Source: an uncultured bacterium | GTDB taxonomy: Bacteria; Atribacterota; Atribacteria; Atribacterales; Caldatribacteriaceae | Assembly (NCBI GenBank): GCA_937922705.1 | Contig: CALAIW010000009.1 | Span: forward strand, 17,360 to 81,359 | Length of the DNA: 64,000 bases | Reading direction: 5' to 3' | Shown here: piece after piece, positions 44,924-54,667 of the stretch | Position numbering within the stretch: the first letter of the stretch is position 1 | Layout: the number at the start of each line of letters is the position of its first letter | Position numbers and translations under genes: made by a program | The notes under the pieces: model-generated | The model's database searches: none | The model's input: the letters and a program-made list of their open reading frames with translations, nothing else | Told to the model about the DNA's origin: nothing

Positions 44924-47041
44924 TCACCTTTTTCGCTGAGGAGTCTTTGTTTCTTTGGGTGGGGAAACTGAGGCAATTGCCTCTTTGTGGCTCAGAGTGA
45001 TACGACCAAGCGAATCGATTCCAATGACTTTGACAAGAAGGTCCTCTCCTGGCTTCACAAAGTCTTCAACTTTTCGGATGCGTTCAAAAGAAAGTTGTGA
45101 GATGTGGCACAGGCCTTCTCGACCAGGGAATATTTCCACGAAAGCACCAAAATCGGCAATGCGTGTAACCTTACCGAGGTAAATTTTCCCGACTTCGACG
45201 TCCTGTGTAACGTTGCGAATCATCTCGATGGCTTTTTCTTTTCCCTCCTCAGTGCGAGAGAAGACAAGAACTTTTCCATTCTCCTTGATGTCAATGGTTA
45301 CACCTGCCTCCTCAACAATGCGTTTAATAATCTTGCCTCCTGGACCAATGAGGGCTCCAATTCGATCCGGATTGATCTCCACAATGCCGATCCGCGGAGC
45401 ATAAGGAGAAACAGAAGGTCGTGGCCTGTCAAGGACTGAATCCATAATGTCAAGGATACGCATACGCCCTTCTTTTGCTTCTTGCAGAGCTTCAGCGAGG
45501 ACTTCCCAACTCAACCCTTTATTTTTTACATCAAGCTGAATTGCCGTAACACCCTTTCGGCTTCCTGCAACCTTGAAATCCATCTCTCCATAGTGGTCCT
45601 CAGAGCCGATGATGTCACGGAGGAAGACCTTTTTGTCTTTTGCAAGAAGAAGACCAATGGAGAGCCCAGCGCATGACGATCGGATGGGCACCCCTGCGTC
45701 CATGAGGGAGAGGCTCCCCCCACATACTGTGGCCATAGAGGAAGAGCCGTTAGACTCGAGAATTTCTGAAACGACCCGGATAGTGTAAGGGAACTCATCC
45801 TCCGGAGGGATAAAACACTCTAAGGCTCGTTCTGCCAAAGCACCATGGCCAATTTCTCTCCGTCCTGGACCTCGCATCGGGCGAACCTCTCCTGTACTGT
45901 ACGGAGGAAAGTTGTAATGAAGCATGAAGCGCTTTGCCTCTTCTTCTTGAAGGCCATCCATTTTTTGTTCCTCGCTTGTGGCCCCAAGAGTTGTAATCAC
46001 TAGAGCTTGAGTCTGTCCTCGAACGAAGAGAGCCGAGCCATGAGTACGGGGAAGGCATCCAACCTCACAGTGGACAGGACGGATCTCCTGAGGGGTTCTT
46101 CCATCTTGCCTGCGTCCTGTGGTGAAAACAAGGTCCTCTATTTCTTCCTTGACAACCCTGTCCCAGACTGGGGTAAGAAAGGTCGCGTTTCCGAAACGGG
46201 CCTCAGCCTCCTCTTTTGCCTTCTGCAAGAGAATATTCATCTCTTTTTCTCGAGCTTTCTTTTCTGGTATAGTGATAACCTGACGTATGCTTGTCCGGTA
46301 CTCTTCGTCAACAAAGATTTGTAAGGCATCCCAGAATGGGGGAAGAACAAGTTCTCGTTTGGGTTTTCCAAAAGAGGCAAAAATATCCTTCTGAGTTGCA
46401 ATCATCTTTCGAATTTCTTCGTACCCAAGTTTTAGAGCAGCAACAATTGTCTCTTCGTTCACTTCTTTTGCCCCGGCTTCGATCATTGCAATTCCATGTT
46501 CCGATCCAGCAACAATAAGGTCAAGACTGCTTGCAGCGAGTTCCTCTAAAGTAGGATTTACCACGAGTTCGTTTTTCAAAAGACCGATGCGACAGGCACC
46601 GACAGGACCCTCAAAAGGAATTTCTGAGAGACCAAGAGCAAAAGAAGCCCCTACAATTGCAATAACATCGGGAGGATGACTTTCGTCGACGGAAAGTACA
46701 GTAACAACAACCTGAACATCATTGTACAAGAGTTTAGGAAAGAAGGGGCGAATAGAGCGGTCAATAAGGCGTGCACTCAGAATCGCTGGAACCCTAGGTT
46801 TCCCCTCCCTTTTAATGAATCCACCGGGAATCTTTCCCGCGGCATAGGCTCGCTCCTCGAAATCTACAAGAAGTGGGGTAAAATCTACCTCTTCACGGAT
46901 CTCCTCAGACATTGTAGCGGTTACAAGGACAACAGTGTCTCCATAACGAACAGTAACTGCTCCATGAGCCTGCTGAGCAAATTTTCCTGCTTCAATAAGC
47001 AGTGTTTCTCTTCCGAAACTTATTTCCCAATGGTATGGCAC
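44924..47041 (-). CDS. pnp: Polyribonucleotide nucleotidyltransferase (PNPase)
   Basis: PNPase degrades RNA 3'-to-5' with phosphate. The 705-residue protein has two RNase PH domains (about 1-210 and 300-545, with the GAGRREIGHGALAERAL and DHYGEMDFKVAGS motifs), a helical linker, a KH domain with IGALIGPGGKIIKRI, and an S1 domain ending before the stop. It starts at GTG 47041 nine bases after rpsO, with GAGGAGG and AAGG upstream. rpsO-pnp is a widely conserved pair. Confidence 0.97.
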   Translation of the reverse strand: MPYHWEISFGRETLLIEAGKFAQQAHGAVTVRYGDTVVLVTATMSEEIREEVDFTPLLVDFEERAYAAGKIPGGFIKREGKPRVPAILSARLIDRSIRPFFPKLLYNDVQVVVTVLSVDESHPPDVIAIVGASFALGLSEIPFEGPVGACRIGLLKNELVVNPTLEELAASSLDLIVAGSEHGIAMIEAGAKEVNEETIVAALKLGYEEIRKMIATQKDIFASFGKPKRELVLPPFWDALQIFVDEEYRTSIRQVITIPEKKAREKEMNILLQKAKEEAEARFGNATFLTPVWDRVVKEEIEDLVFTTGRRQDGRTPQEIRPVHCEVGCLPRTHGSALFVRGQTQALVITTLGATSEEQKMDGLQEEEAKRFMLHYNFPPYSTGEVRPMRGPGRREIGHGALAERALECFIPPEDEFPYTIRVVSEILESNGSSSMATVCGGSLSLMDAGVPIRSSCAGLSIGLLLAKDKKVFLRDIIGSEDHYGEMDFKVAGSRKGVTAIQLDVKNKGLSWEVLAEALQEAKEGRMRILDIMDSVLDRPRPSVSPYAPRIGIVEINPDRIGALIGPGGKIIKRIVEEAGVTIDIKENGKVLVFSRTEEGKEKAIEMIRNVTQDVEVGKIYLGKVTRIADFGAFVEIFPGREGLCHISQLSFERIRKVEDFVKPGEDLLVKVIGIDSLGRITLSHKEAIASVSPPKETKTPQRKR

Positions 47042-47050
47042 AACAGAACC

Positions 47051-47320
47051 TTACCTCCTCAGTCCAAGTTTTTCAAGAATTGCATAGTACCGGTCAACAT
47101 GATGCTTTTTAAGGTAGTTCAAAAGTCTTCTTCGGCGACCAACCATAATGAAAAGGCCTCTTCGAGAATGAAAGTCTTTTGGGTGTTGCTTCAAGTGCTC
47201 GGTAAGCTCTCGAATACGCTCTGTGAGAAGGGCAATCTGCACCTCGGGAGAGCCCGTGTCCGAACTGTGAATCTTAAACTGGTCGATGATTTCCTTTTTC
47301 CGCTCTTTTGTTAGTGCCAA
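47051..47320 (-). CDS. rpsO: 30S ribosomal protein S15
   Basis: S15 binds 16S rRNA early in assembly. The 89-residue protein is exactly the family length with [33 protein letters not shown] and [11 protein letters not shown]. The start is TTG 47320, behind a GGAGGTGGAG. It is the first gene of the long minus-strand array, and the leader from the predicted start is only about 35 bases, so the E. coli pseudoknot-type autoregulation is not obvious. Confidence 0.97.
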   Translation of the reverse strand: MALTKERKKEIIDQFKIHSSDTGSPEVQIALLTERIRELTEHLKQHPKDFHSRRGLFIMVGRRRRLLNYLKKHHVDRYYAILEKLGLRR

Positions 47321-47360
47321 CTCTGCTCCACCTCCACTTTTGCCCAAACATTCAAAAAGT

Positions 47361-47390
47361 AGTTTACCACAGAAGCACAAATACTGTAAA
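47361..47390 (-). promoter_or_regulatory. Promoter of rpsO-pnp
   Basis: On the minus strand a -35 TTTACA (47390-47385) and a -10 TAAACT (47366-47361) are separated by 18 bases, with TG one base before the -10. The predicted start lies about 35 bases before the TTG of rpsO. It is back to back with the promoter of the ABC operon. Confidence 0.65.
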
Positions 47391-47404
47391 CATTTCTTTC
47401 TCCG

Positions 47405-47434
47405 TTGACATCCTTTGTTTTCCTTTGGTAGGAT
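47405..47434 (+). promoter_or_regulatory. Promoter of the sugar ABC operon
   Basis: A perfect -35 TTGACA (47405-47410) and a -10 TAGGAT (47429-47434) are 18 bases apart; TG occupies the extended -10 position. A GGGAGGGG (47451-47458) follows before ATG 47464. I see no clear operator palindrome between the two divergent promoters. Confidence 0.7.
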
Positions 47435-47463
47435 GATATCAAACCCAGAAGGGAGGGGTGTGT

Positions 47464-48960
47464 ATGAAACGAAGGGTTTGGCTGTGGTTTGGGATCTTTG
47501 TGTTTCTCCTTGGTTCCTTCCTTGCATGTGCTGCTGCAAAGACTTGGGAGTCTCAACCAGAGGAGTTTAAAGGGCAGACCATCACGGTGCTTATCACTGA
47601 TCCACATTCAGCAGTGGTGGAGTCCTGGAAACCTGAATGGGAAGCACTTACCGGGGCAAAGGTCGAAATGGTTGTTGTTCCGTACGCTTCCCTATATGAC
47701 AAAATGATGACGGATTTCATTACCGGAACCGGGGCATATGATCTCATTTGCTGGCCTTCTACCTGGGCAGGAGATGTCATGGGCGGTGGATGGGTTCTCT
47801 CCCTTGATGAATTGATGCAGGAATATGGTTACCCCGACTGGGATGATGTGGTTCCAGCAATTAAGCTTATCGTTTCCTGGGGTGGAAAGATTTACGCTCT
47901 TCCATACGATGGTGACTGCCACATGCTTTACTACCGTAAAGATGCTCTTGAGAACCCTGAGTATCGAGCAAAATTTAAAGAAAAGTATGGATATGAGTAC
48001 AATATTCCTCCTAAGTCTTGGGAAGAAATCCTGCATGTTGCAGAGTTTTTCACCGGTTGGGACTGGGATAACGATGGAGAGACTGAATATGGCATTGCGT
48101 TTATCGCTCAGAGGAAAACGCAAGCTATGTGGTCGTACCTCGATATTGCCATGCAGTATGCAGCTCAGCCGGGTGTTGCTCCCTTCTTTGACCCAGACAC
48201 TATGGAACCACAAGTGAATAACCCTGGATGGGTTGAAGCAATGGACGTCATCCAGAAGTTGACCAAATTTGCCCCTCCAGGTCTTTTGAGCTACGGATAC
48301 AGTGAGCTTCGCCAGGCTTTCGTATCAGGAAATTCGGCAATTGCCCTTGACTGGGGTGATATTGGAATTCTTGAGCAATCCCCCGAAAAGTATGGAAGCA
48401 AAGTTAAAGGGCTCCTTGGATACGGACCACTCCCTGGTGCCATGAAGACGTATGATTTCAGGGCAAAGCAATGGATTGAGGGTTACAATCAAGTGAATTT
48501 CTTGAACTTTGGCGGATGGGTATTCTCCATCTCGAGGTTCTCTAAGAACCCTGTTCCGGCGTATAAGTTTGCTGCGTACTTTACGTCTCCGGAGCGAAGC
48601 CTTCTTGACGTTTGTGGTGTCCATGGGTACACAGGAGCCAATCCCTGGCGTTTCTCTCACTTCAAGAATGTGGATAAATGGATTGAAGGTGGTTGGAGCA
48701 AAGAGTCAGTGACAAAGTACCTGGAGACGATTCAAACTATTCTCTCGGATCCCAAAGCCATCACAGACCTTCGAATTCCCGGCGCTGCAGAATACTACGA
48801 TTACCTTGACCTTTACCTTGCAGAAGTCCTTTCGGGAACAAAAGCGCCCAAAGATGCCTGTGATGCTATCTACAATGAGTGGGTGAAGATTACCGAAACC
48901 CATGGTAAGGAAAAACAAAAGAAACTCTACCGCGAGTCCCTTGGACTTCCTACTGAGTAG
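47464..48960 (+). CDS. ABC transporter sugar-binding protein (family 1)
   Basis: The 498-residue exported protein binds a sugar or oligosaccharide for import. It has a signal sequence (basic MKRR, then a hydrophobic stretch to about residue 25). The cysteine at 22 is preceded by F-L-A, a weak lipobox, so either lipoprotein or signal peptidase I processing is possible. The mature part follows the maltose/glycerol-phosphate binding fold: [34 protein letters not shown], and [11 protein letters not shown]. Large size and many Trp/Tyr suit an oligosaccharide ligand, but the ligand is unknown. Confidence 0.9.
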   Translation: MKRRVWLWFGIFVFLLGSFLACAAAKTWESQPEEFKGQTITVLITDPHSAVVESWKPEWEALTGAKVEMVVVPYASLYDKMMTDFITGTGAYDLICWPSTWAGDVMGGGWVLSLDELMQEYGYPDWDDVVPAIKLIVSWGGKIYALPYDGDCHMLYYRKDALENPEYRAKFKEKYGYEYNIPPKSWEEILHVAEFFTGWDWDNDGETEYGIAFIAQRKTQAMWSYLDIAMQYAAQPGVAPFFDPDTMEPQVNNPGWVEAMDVIQKLTKFAPPGLLSYGYSELRQAFVSGNSAIALDWGDIGILEQSPEKYGSKVKGLLGYGPLPGAMKTYDFRAKQWIEGYNQVNFLNFGGWVFSISRFSKNPVPAYKFAAYFTSPERSLLDVCGVHGYTGANPWRFSHFKNVDKWIEGGWSKESVTKYLETIQTILSDPKAITDLRIPGAAEYYDYLDLYLAEVLSGTKAPKDACDAIYNEWVKITETHGKEKQKKLYRESLGLPTE

Positions 48961-48970
48961 TTGCTGCACA

Positions 48971-48998
48971 AAGGCCTGGGGAACATCCCCCAGGCCTT
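48971..48998 (+). terminator. Hairpin between binding protein and permease genes
   Basis: An 11-base-pair stem (48971-48981 with 48988-48998) encloses a six-base loop. A short T run follows a few bases later. It probably lowers expression of the permeases relative to the binding protein and protects the upstream mRNA, as in other binding-protein operons. Confidence 0.75.
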
Positions 48999-49023
48999 GT
49001 CGCTTTTGAGGGGTGTGAAAGGC

Positions 49024-49887
49024 GTGAGGAGGGATGCCATAAAGTTTGGTTTCCTCTTTCCAGGACTTTTATACCTCATGGCTATGGCAGTCTTTCCTCT
49101 GATCTGGTCGCTGACTTTGAGTTTCCACCGCTGGAAAGCTGCTACTGCTGCACCAAGAGTATTTGTTGGATTTGAGAACTTTTGGAATATCTTTTTTCGG
49201 GATCCGCGCTTTTGGAATAGCCTTCGCTTTACCGCGCTCTACGTGGCTTTGGTAGTGAGTATTGAGTTGACCTTAGGGCTGCTCCTTGCGTATATCCTTA
49301 GTGAACGGATTCGTTTTCGGAATTTCTTCCGCGTGCTCTTTCTTCTTCCTATGGCAGCACCACCCATTGCCGTTGCTTTTATGTGGCGGATGCTTCTAAA
49401 TCCCGATGCAGGCATCATAGTGAAAATTCTCAACGCCCTTGGGGTCAACATGGTTCGCTGGCTTACCGATGCACGTTTTACACCCTTTGTGCTTATGGCT
49501 GTGGATATTTGGGAGTGGACCCCCTTCATGTTTCTTGGACTCCTTGCTGCTATGCAATCGCTTCCTATATCTCTCTACGATGCAGCTCAAGTCGATGGAG
49601 CCTCGCGAGGACAGATCTTCTGGTTTGTTACCTTCCCACTGCTTCTCCCTATCATGGTAACCCTTGTTCTTCTTCGGGCCATAGATGCTTTTAAGCTTTT
49701 TGAGCTCGTTTTTGGTATTACGGGAGGAGGACCGGGAACAAGCACTGAATCTCTCTCGTACTACATCTATACCGTAGGCTTCCAGTATTTCGATTTAGGA
49801 TACGCCTGTGCGCTCTCATGGGTGTTTCTCTGTATTGTTCTCATTATGGCGAATTTCCTCCTTCAAAGACTTCGCAAGGAGATATGA
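49024..49887 (+). CDS. Sugar ABC transporter permease (MalF type)
   Basis: The 287-residue integral membrane protein has six predicted helices and the cytoplasmic EAA loop DAAQVDGASRGQIFWFVTFP, which contacts the ATPase. GTG 49024 is preferred because GAGGGG at 49008-49013 is ten bases upstream; GTG 49015 is too close. Its stop overlaps the next start region. The operon has no ATPase gene, so it must share one encoded elsewhere. Confidence 0.9.
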   Translation: MRRDAIKFGFLFPGLLYLMAMAVFPLIWSLTLSFHRWKAATAAPRVFVGFENFWNIFFRDPRFWNSLRFTALYVALVVSIELTLGLLLAYILSERIRFRNFFRVLFLLPMAAPPIAVAFMWRMLLNPDAGIIVKILNALGVNMVRWLTDARFTPFVLMAVDIWEWTPFMFLGLLAAMQSLPISLYDAAQVDGASRGQIFWFVTFPLLLPIMVTLVLLRAIDAFKLFELVFGITGGGPGTSTESLSYYIYTVGFQYFDLGYACALSWVFLCIVLIMANFLLQRLRKEI

Positions 49888-49889
49888 GC

Positions 49890-50744
49890 ATGAGGCATAA
49901 AAGAAAAGTTGAGGCCTTTTTTGTGGTAGCTTGGATTGTTCTTGGTCTTTTTTCAGTTTGGACTGTTTTCCCGTTTTTTTGGGGTGCCGTAACTTCTTTC
50001 AAGTCCCCTGGTGAACAGTATAGTACCGCCTTTTTGCCCTTTGCCCAGTTTCAGCCTTCAACATATGCATGGCAGGTTGTGCTCGGGCAGGCAGAAGGAG
50101 AGAGGACACGTCAGGGATTGTGGAATAGCGTTCTTATTTCCTCTTTAAGCTCTCTTCTTGTGCTTTTTCTTGGATCTTTTGCAGGTTATGCCTTGACGCG
50201 CTTTCGCTTTCGTCGCTGGAAGAATAAGGATATCGCCAGTTGGATACTCTCAAACCGTATGTTTCCCCCTATTGCTGTGGCTATTCCCTTTTTCCTTATT
50301 ATGCGAACCCTGAAGCTCCTTGATACTCTTCCGGCTGTTATTATGGCTCATACCGTGTACAACTTACCCCTTGCCACCTGGCTCATGATAGATTTTTTCC
50401 GAGAGCTTCCCGAAGAGGTTGAGGAGGCTGCCCTTATTGATGGATGCTCTCCAGTACAGGCCTTTTTCCGCATTGCCTTTCCGCTGTCGCTTCCTGGAGT
50501 TATCGCGGTGTACATCCTTTGTTTTATCTTCTCCTGGAATGAGTTCCTTTTTGTTATAACGCTTTCCTACCGAAAAACTATGACCATGCCAGTGATTATC
50601 GCTGGAACCCTAACGGTACGAGGCCTTGACTTTTGGAAAGTTTCTGCCCTTTCCCTTCTTGCCATTGCGCCACCTGTGATTCTTGCAGCTCTTACGTCGC
50701 GTTTCCTCATCCGAGGACTGACCCTTGGAGCCATTAAAGAGTGA
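49890..50744 (+). CDS. Sugar ABC transporter permease (MalG type)
   Basis: The 284-residue protein is the partner permease with six predicted helices and the EAA loop EAALIDGCSPVQAFFRIAFP. It carries a typical MalG-type C-terminal SRFLIRGLTLGAIKE. ATG 49890 is chosen since AAGGAG (49876-49881) is eight bases upstream; ATG 49884 is only two bases from it. The stop is followed within 40 bases by the universal stress protein start. Confidence 0.9.
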   Translation: MRHKRKVEAFFVVAWIVLGLFSVWTVFPFFWGAVTSFKSPGEQYSTAFLPFAQFQPSTYAWQVVLGQAEGERTRQGLWNSVLISSLSSLLVLFLGSFAGYALTRFRFRRWKNKDIASWILSNRMFPPIAVAIPFFLIMRTLKLLDTLPAVIMAHTVYNLPLATWLMIDFFRELPEEVEEAALIDGCSPVQAFFRIAFPLSLPGVIAVYILCFIFSWNEFLFVITLSYRKTMTMPVIIAGTLTVRGLDFWKVSALSLLAIAPPVILAALTSRFLIRGLTLGAIKE

Positions 50745-50782
50745 GACACGAAAACGCAAAATATAAAGGAGGTGAAGGGTAC

Positions 50783-51232
50783 ATGCAAATCCAGCGGATT
50801 CTCGTTCCTACCGATTTCTCTCCCTTTTCAGACCTTGCCCTCCAGGTTGCCGCTTCCCTGCAGGCAAAATTCCAATCCCAGGTTACAGTTCTTCATGTAC
50901 TTACGCCCCTTGAAGCTGAAGCGTTGACTTCACAACCTGGAAACCCTTGGGAAAACGTCGTTCTGAAAATTCAAAATGACATGCTCCGCGAAATAGAGGA
51001 CAATGCTCCCAGTCTTCCACAAAACATGATACGTTACGAGGTTATAGTTGGAGAGCCAGCTGAGGAAATTGTTCGTTTTGCCGAGGAGAACAAAATGGAC
51101 CTCATCATTATGGGAACTCATGGGAGAACGGGACTTGCAAGTATTCTTTTGGGAAGTGTAACAATTGGGGTCATAAAAAAGACTTGCATTCCTGTGATGG
51201 TTGTGAAATGCCCTGAAAGGCTTAAGGAGTAA
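50783..51232 (+). CDS. Universal stress protein (UspA family)
   Basis: The 149-residue protein has the Usp fold: ILVPTDFSPFSDLALQ at the N-terminus, VTVLHVL, and the ATP-binding motif GTHGRTGLASILLGSV with the conserved glycines. An ATP-binding form is likely. The Shine-Dalgarno AAAGGAGGTGA (50766-50775) is near perfect, so it is probably well expressed. It is the last gene of the ABC operon, in the place where an ATPase gene could sit. Confidence 0.88.
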   Translation: MQIQRILVPTDFSPFSDLALQVAASLQAKFQSQVTVLHVLTPLEAEALTSQPGNPWENVVLKIQNDMLREIEDNAPSLPQNMIRYEVIVGEPAEEIVRFAEENKMDLIIMGTHGRTGLASILLGSVTIGVIKKTCIPVMVVKCPERLKE

Positions 51233-51266
51233 ACCAAAGCCCAGGGTACCCTGGGCTTTGGTTTAC
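51229..51266. terminator. Bidirectional terminator overlapping two stop codons
   Basis: A 38-bp perfect palindrome spans the junction of the converging universal stress gene and korB. Its outer TAA (51230-51232) is the stop of the former and its mirror (51265-51263 on the minus strand) the stop of the latter. RNA of either strand would fold into the same stem with a minimal loop. Confidence 0.85.
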
Positions 51267-52120
51267 AAGAACCTGGAAAGTTCTTTTTGGAGGATTGTGG
51301 TAAACACCTCTGTGTCGAAAACGTTGCGCTGCCTTAGAGTGCGTTCCCGAATTTTCTCTTCGTATGTTGGTTTAGGATTCATATAGAACACGCCAAGAGG
51401 AATGCGATTCCCCCATTCAAGACTTCTCTCAAAAGCGGCAATCTGGTCATGAGGGTTATGGTCGTCCCCTAGGTAGTACACTCTTTCCTGGTACCAGCTG
51501 TACGTGTTTACTCGATTAAAAGTAACGCAGGGTTGAAGGATATCCACGAGAGCAAATCCACGGAAAGTTATGGCCCTCTTAAGAATCCCTTTAAGGCCCT
51601 CAATGTCCCCGGCAAAGGCTCGAGCTACAAAGCTTGCTCCCTGAGATATAGCAAGGCTCAAAGGATTTAGAGGATGGGCGAGATTTCCCCAAGGCTGGGC
51701 TTTCGTCGTAAAGCCTTCTTCTGAGGTTGGTGAAGCCTGACCTTTTGTGAGACCGTATACTTGGTTGTTGTGGACAAGAACAGTAATGTCAGGATTCCGC
51801 CGAATAGCGTGGAGAAAATGGTTTCCCCCTTCTCCGTACATGCATCCATCTCCAGATTCAGCGATGACACAGAGCTCTGGTCTTGTAGCCTTTATAGCAA
51901 AAGCTACAGGAATACTTCTCCCGTGGAGTCCGTTGAACACATTGGCTTTGAGATAATGAGGAGTTTTGGCTGCCTGACCTATACCTGAAACAAGCACAAC
52001 CTGCTGAGGCTTATATCCAAGTTCTTCAAGCGTCTCTTTAAGAGCACGAAGAATTCCAAAATTTCCACACCCTGGACACCAAGCAATTTCCACCTGAGGA
52101 TTGTCAAAATCTCGCGTCAC
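51263..52120 (-). CDS. korB: 2-oxoacid:ferredoxin oxidoreductase beta subunit (KorB type)
   Basis: The 285-residue protein is the TPP-binding subunit of a second oxidoreductase. It has WCPGCGNFG near the N-terminus, [23 protein letters not shown] in two parts, the TPP site [13 protein letters not shown] and [17 protein letters not shown]. Its partner is the fused alpha-gamma korA, with which it shares a GTGA overlap. This two-gene layout differs from the four-gene set at 2375-4950; substrate is probably 2-oxoglutarate or a mix of 2-oxoacids. Confidence 0.92.
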   Translation of the reverse strand: MTRDFDNPQVEIAWCPGCGNFGILRALKETLEELGYKPQQVVLVSGIGQAAKTPHYLKANVFNGLHGRSIPVAFAIKATRPELCVIAESGDGCMYGEGGNHFLHAIRRNPDITVLVHNNQVYGLTKGQASPTSEEGFTTKAQPWGNLAHPLNPLSLAISQGASFVARAFAGDIEGLKGILKRAITFRGFALVDILQPCVTFNRVNTYSWYQERVYYLGDDHNPHDQIAAFERSLEWGNRIPLGVFYMNPKPTYEEKIRERTLRQRNVFDTEVFTTILQKELSRFL

Positions 52121-53805
52121 GTGGAAAGTACCTCCTCAACTTTCTCGGTAAGTTCCTCTACAAGAAAAGGAAGACCGTCGTACCGACATATTCTTTTGGG
52201 AAAGGCGAGAAGTGTTTCCCTCGAAAGGAGCATGGCGAGTTGCCCAGTGAAGTTATGTTCAACCACCACAGGGGTTGGAAGGCCTGCAAGAAGTTCCTGA
52301 AGACCCCGAGGGAGAGGGTAAAGGTCAGAGAAGTGCAGAATTCCTATTTCTTTTCCTTTCTTTTGGAGCTCCCTTCGAGTTTCAAGAAGCACTCCCCAGG
52401 TTGACCCCCATCCCAGGAGAGTAGCATCCTTCCCAGGAATAAAAAAGGGAAAGCGCATTTCCTGACGCATAAGTTCGAGCTTTTTCATTCGCTTTTCCTG
52501 CATGGCTTTGCGGATCAGGAGGTTTTCGGTAAGGTGTCCAAATTCGTCATGTTCGTCACTATCTGCAACGACAAGATGCTCATCCCCTGGAAAAAGCCTT
52601 GGAGAGACACCATCAGGAAACAATGCGTAACGTTTGTATGGTTTTGGGACTTTATTGGGTAAAAGTGGACGTTCAGGCCGTTCCTGAACAGAAAAAACAT
52701 CATATGACCACTTTGTATCGGCCAAGTACTGATCACTGAGGATAATAGCTGGAACCTGGTACTTTTCAGCAAGATTAAAAGCCCGAATAACAGTGTTTAC
52801 CGCTTCTTCAGGATCCTTTGGAGCAAAGACGAAACGGGGGAATTCATCGTGGGAGGCATGAATCACAAAAAGAAGGTCACCCTGTGCGGTGCGGGTTGGA
52901 AGCCCTGTACTTGGTCCGGGACGCTGTGCGTCTACTACAACAATGGGAGTTTCTGTCATAGCAGCAAGCCCAAGTCCCTCACACATAAGGCAGAACCCTC
53001 CTCCGGACGTTCCTGTCATTGCTCTTGCGCCGGCATATGATGCCCCAATAGCCATGTTGATGGCCGCAATTTCGTCTTCTGCCTGCTCTATCACAAGGCC
53101 GTACTCCTGAGCACGACTAGCAAGGAAATTAAGGATTCCCGTTGAGGGTGTCATAGGATATGCACTGTAGAAGGTGCACCCGGCAAGAAGAGCTCCAAGG
53201 CCGAGGGCTTCGTTACCACTTACGAGGTAACGTGGTGTAGGATCATAGGGTGGCAGAGGGTATTTTCCCTCTAAACCGAAGTTTGCCACAATTTCTGCTC
53301 CCCGCTTCAGCGCTTCTTCGTTTTTTGCAACAATTTCGGTACCCTTTTTGCCAAAGGCTTCTTGGAGGTACTCTTGAGCTTTTTGCAATGGTATTCCCAG
53401 AATAGCTAATACCGCTCCTGTCGCCACCATGTTGGCAAAAATCTTGTTCCCAAGCTGCAGTGCTTCACCTTCAAAATCCATGGAAAAGACACGAATATCT
53501 TCTCCCCGCAGCTGGTCTTTTACCTTGCCAAAGACTATGCCCTTTGGATGCACCTTGTGGATATGACGCTCGTAGGTTTCTTCATTAAGGCACACGAGAA
53601 CATCAAGGCTTCTTCGAGCACCCAAGAGCTGTTTTTCCCCGACGCGAAGCAAGGTAAAAGTGTGTCCTCCTCGAATTCGAGACTCGTAGCTCTCGATGGA
53701 GAAGACATAATACCCACTTCGAGTGAGAATAGTGGAAAGCGTTTCAGAGACGGTTTGGACTCCCTGTCCTGCAGCGCCTCCAATCATCATACTGTAATCA
53801 GCCAT
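52117..53805 (-). CDS. korA: 2-oxoacid:ferredoxin oxidoreductase, fused gamma-alpha subunit (KorA type)
   Basis: The 562-residue protein joins an N-terminal gamma domain ([21 protein letters not shown]) to the alpha region starting near 190, with [35 protein letters not shown] in two parts, and [13 protein letters not shown] 53805 follows GGAGGGCAGAGG. The 61-base gap to mscS upstream has only a weak AAAGAG/CTCTTT hairpin. No ferredoxin gene adjoins. Confidence 0.93.
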   Translation of the reverse strand: MADYSMMIGGAAGQGVQTVSETLSTILTRSGYYVFSIESYESRIRGGHTFTLLRVGEKQLLGARRSLDVLVCLNEETYERHIHKVHPKGIVFGKVKDQLRGEDIRVFSMDFEGEALQLGNKIFANMVATGAVLAILGIPLQKAQEYLQEAFGKKGTEIVAKNEEALKRGAEIVANFGLEGKYPLPPYDPTPRYLVSGNEALGLGALLAGCTFYSAYPMTPSTGILNFLASRAQEYGLVIEQAEDEIAAINMAIGASYAGARAMTGTSGGGFCLMCEGLGLAAMTETPIVVVDAQRPGPSTGLPTRTAQGDLLFVIHASHDEFPRFVFAPKDPEEAVNTVIRAFNLAEKYQVPAIILSDQYLADTKWSYDVFSVQERPERPLLPNKVPKPYKRYALFPDGVSPRLFPGDEHLVVADSDEHDEFGHLTENLLIRKAMQEKRMKKLELMRQEMRFPFFIPGKDATLLGWGSTWGVLLETRRELQKKGKEIGILHFSDLYPLPRGLQELLAGLPTPVVVEHNFTGQLAMLLSRETLLAFPKRICRYDGLPFLVEELTEKVEEVLST

Positions 53806-53866
53806 CCTCTGCCCTCCTCACTTTTTAAAGAGGAAAACCGGTGATACTCTTTTTTATTTCCAGAAC

Positions 53867-54667
53867 TTAGCGCTTAAGGACGATTATGTATTTCGGATAA
53901 GGAATCTCGATATTTGCAGCATCAAAGGCCTTCTTGATAGCGTAGCGGAGATCACGCTCTACATCCCAGTGTTGCTTGGGGGGAACATCAGCGATAATTC
54001 GCAGGACAATTCCAAAACTTTCAAAGCGCACTGCCTGCTGAACCACTGGAGGACTGAGAAAGCAATCAGGGTGAAGATGCTGGTAGTCAGCAAGAACCCT
54101 CTGTAAAACTTGTACCGCTTTGTCTATATCAGCTTCATAGGCTATGCTAACCTCAACAACAGCGCGACTGAAACCTCGATTGTAGTTTACGATTTGCGAA
54201 ATTTCTCCATTCGGAATGGTTACTAAGGCTCCTGAGAGGGTTCGGATTCGTGTAACCCGAAGGCCCACTTCCTCCACTGTTCCAGTGATATCTTTAACCT
54301 GCACTACGTCTCCTAATGAGAGGCTATCCTCAAAAATGAGAAAAAGTCCAGTAAGAACGTCGCGGATAAGTGTTTGAGCTCCAAAGCCTACAGCAATTCC
54401 AACAACCCCTGCACCAGCAAGGATTGCTGTAGCGTCCACTCCTATCTCCCGAAGGATAAGGATAAGAGCGAAAAAGACAAGAATGTAGGTGATGATGCTT
54501 CGAGCAAGAGAAAGGAGCGTTTCAATTTTTCTTGTTTGCGTAGTCTTAAAACGTTGTACCAGGACCCTCCGAAGAATAAAGCGACTCGTATAGCCTATCC
54601 CCCAAGAGAGCCCAACAATACCTGCTATTCGGAGAGCTCTTTCAAGAAGATGGTTCACCCAAAGCAA
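53867..54667 (-). CDS. Small-conductance mechanosensitive channel (MscS family)
   Basis: The 266-residue protein has three predicted membrane helices, the pore helix [24 protein letters not shown], and a cytoplasmic beta domain opening with [19 protein letters not shown] in two parts and [15 protein letters not shown]. It protects against osmotic downshock. TTG 54667 lies 26 bases inside carB; GTG 54658 is an alternative. Coupling to carbamoyl phosphate synthase looks accidental in function. Confidence 0.9.
   Translation of the reverse strand: MLWVNHLLERALRIAGIVGLSWGIGYTSRFILRRVLVQRFKTTQTRKIETLLSLARSIITYILVFFALILILREIGVDATAILAGAGVVGIAVGFGAQTLIRDVLTGLFLIFEDSLSLGDVVQVKDITGTVEEVGLRVTRIRTLSGALVTIPNGEISQIVNYNRGFSRAVVEVSIAYEADIDKAVQVLQRVLADYQHLHPDCFLSPPVVQQAVRFESFGIVLRIIADVPPKQHWDVERDLRYAIKKAFDAANIEIPYPKYIIVLKR

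Noticed and set aside
53821-53853. AAAGAG/CTCTTT inverted repeat between mscS and korA
   Set aside because: Only six pairs with a long loop; could be chance in an AT-rich gap.
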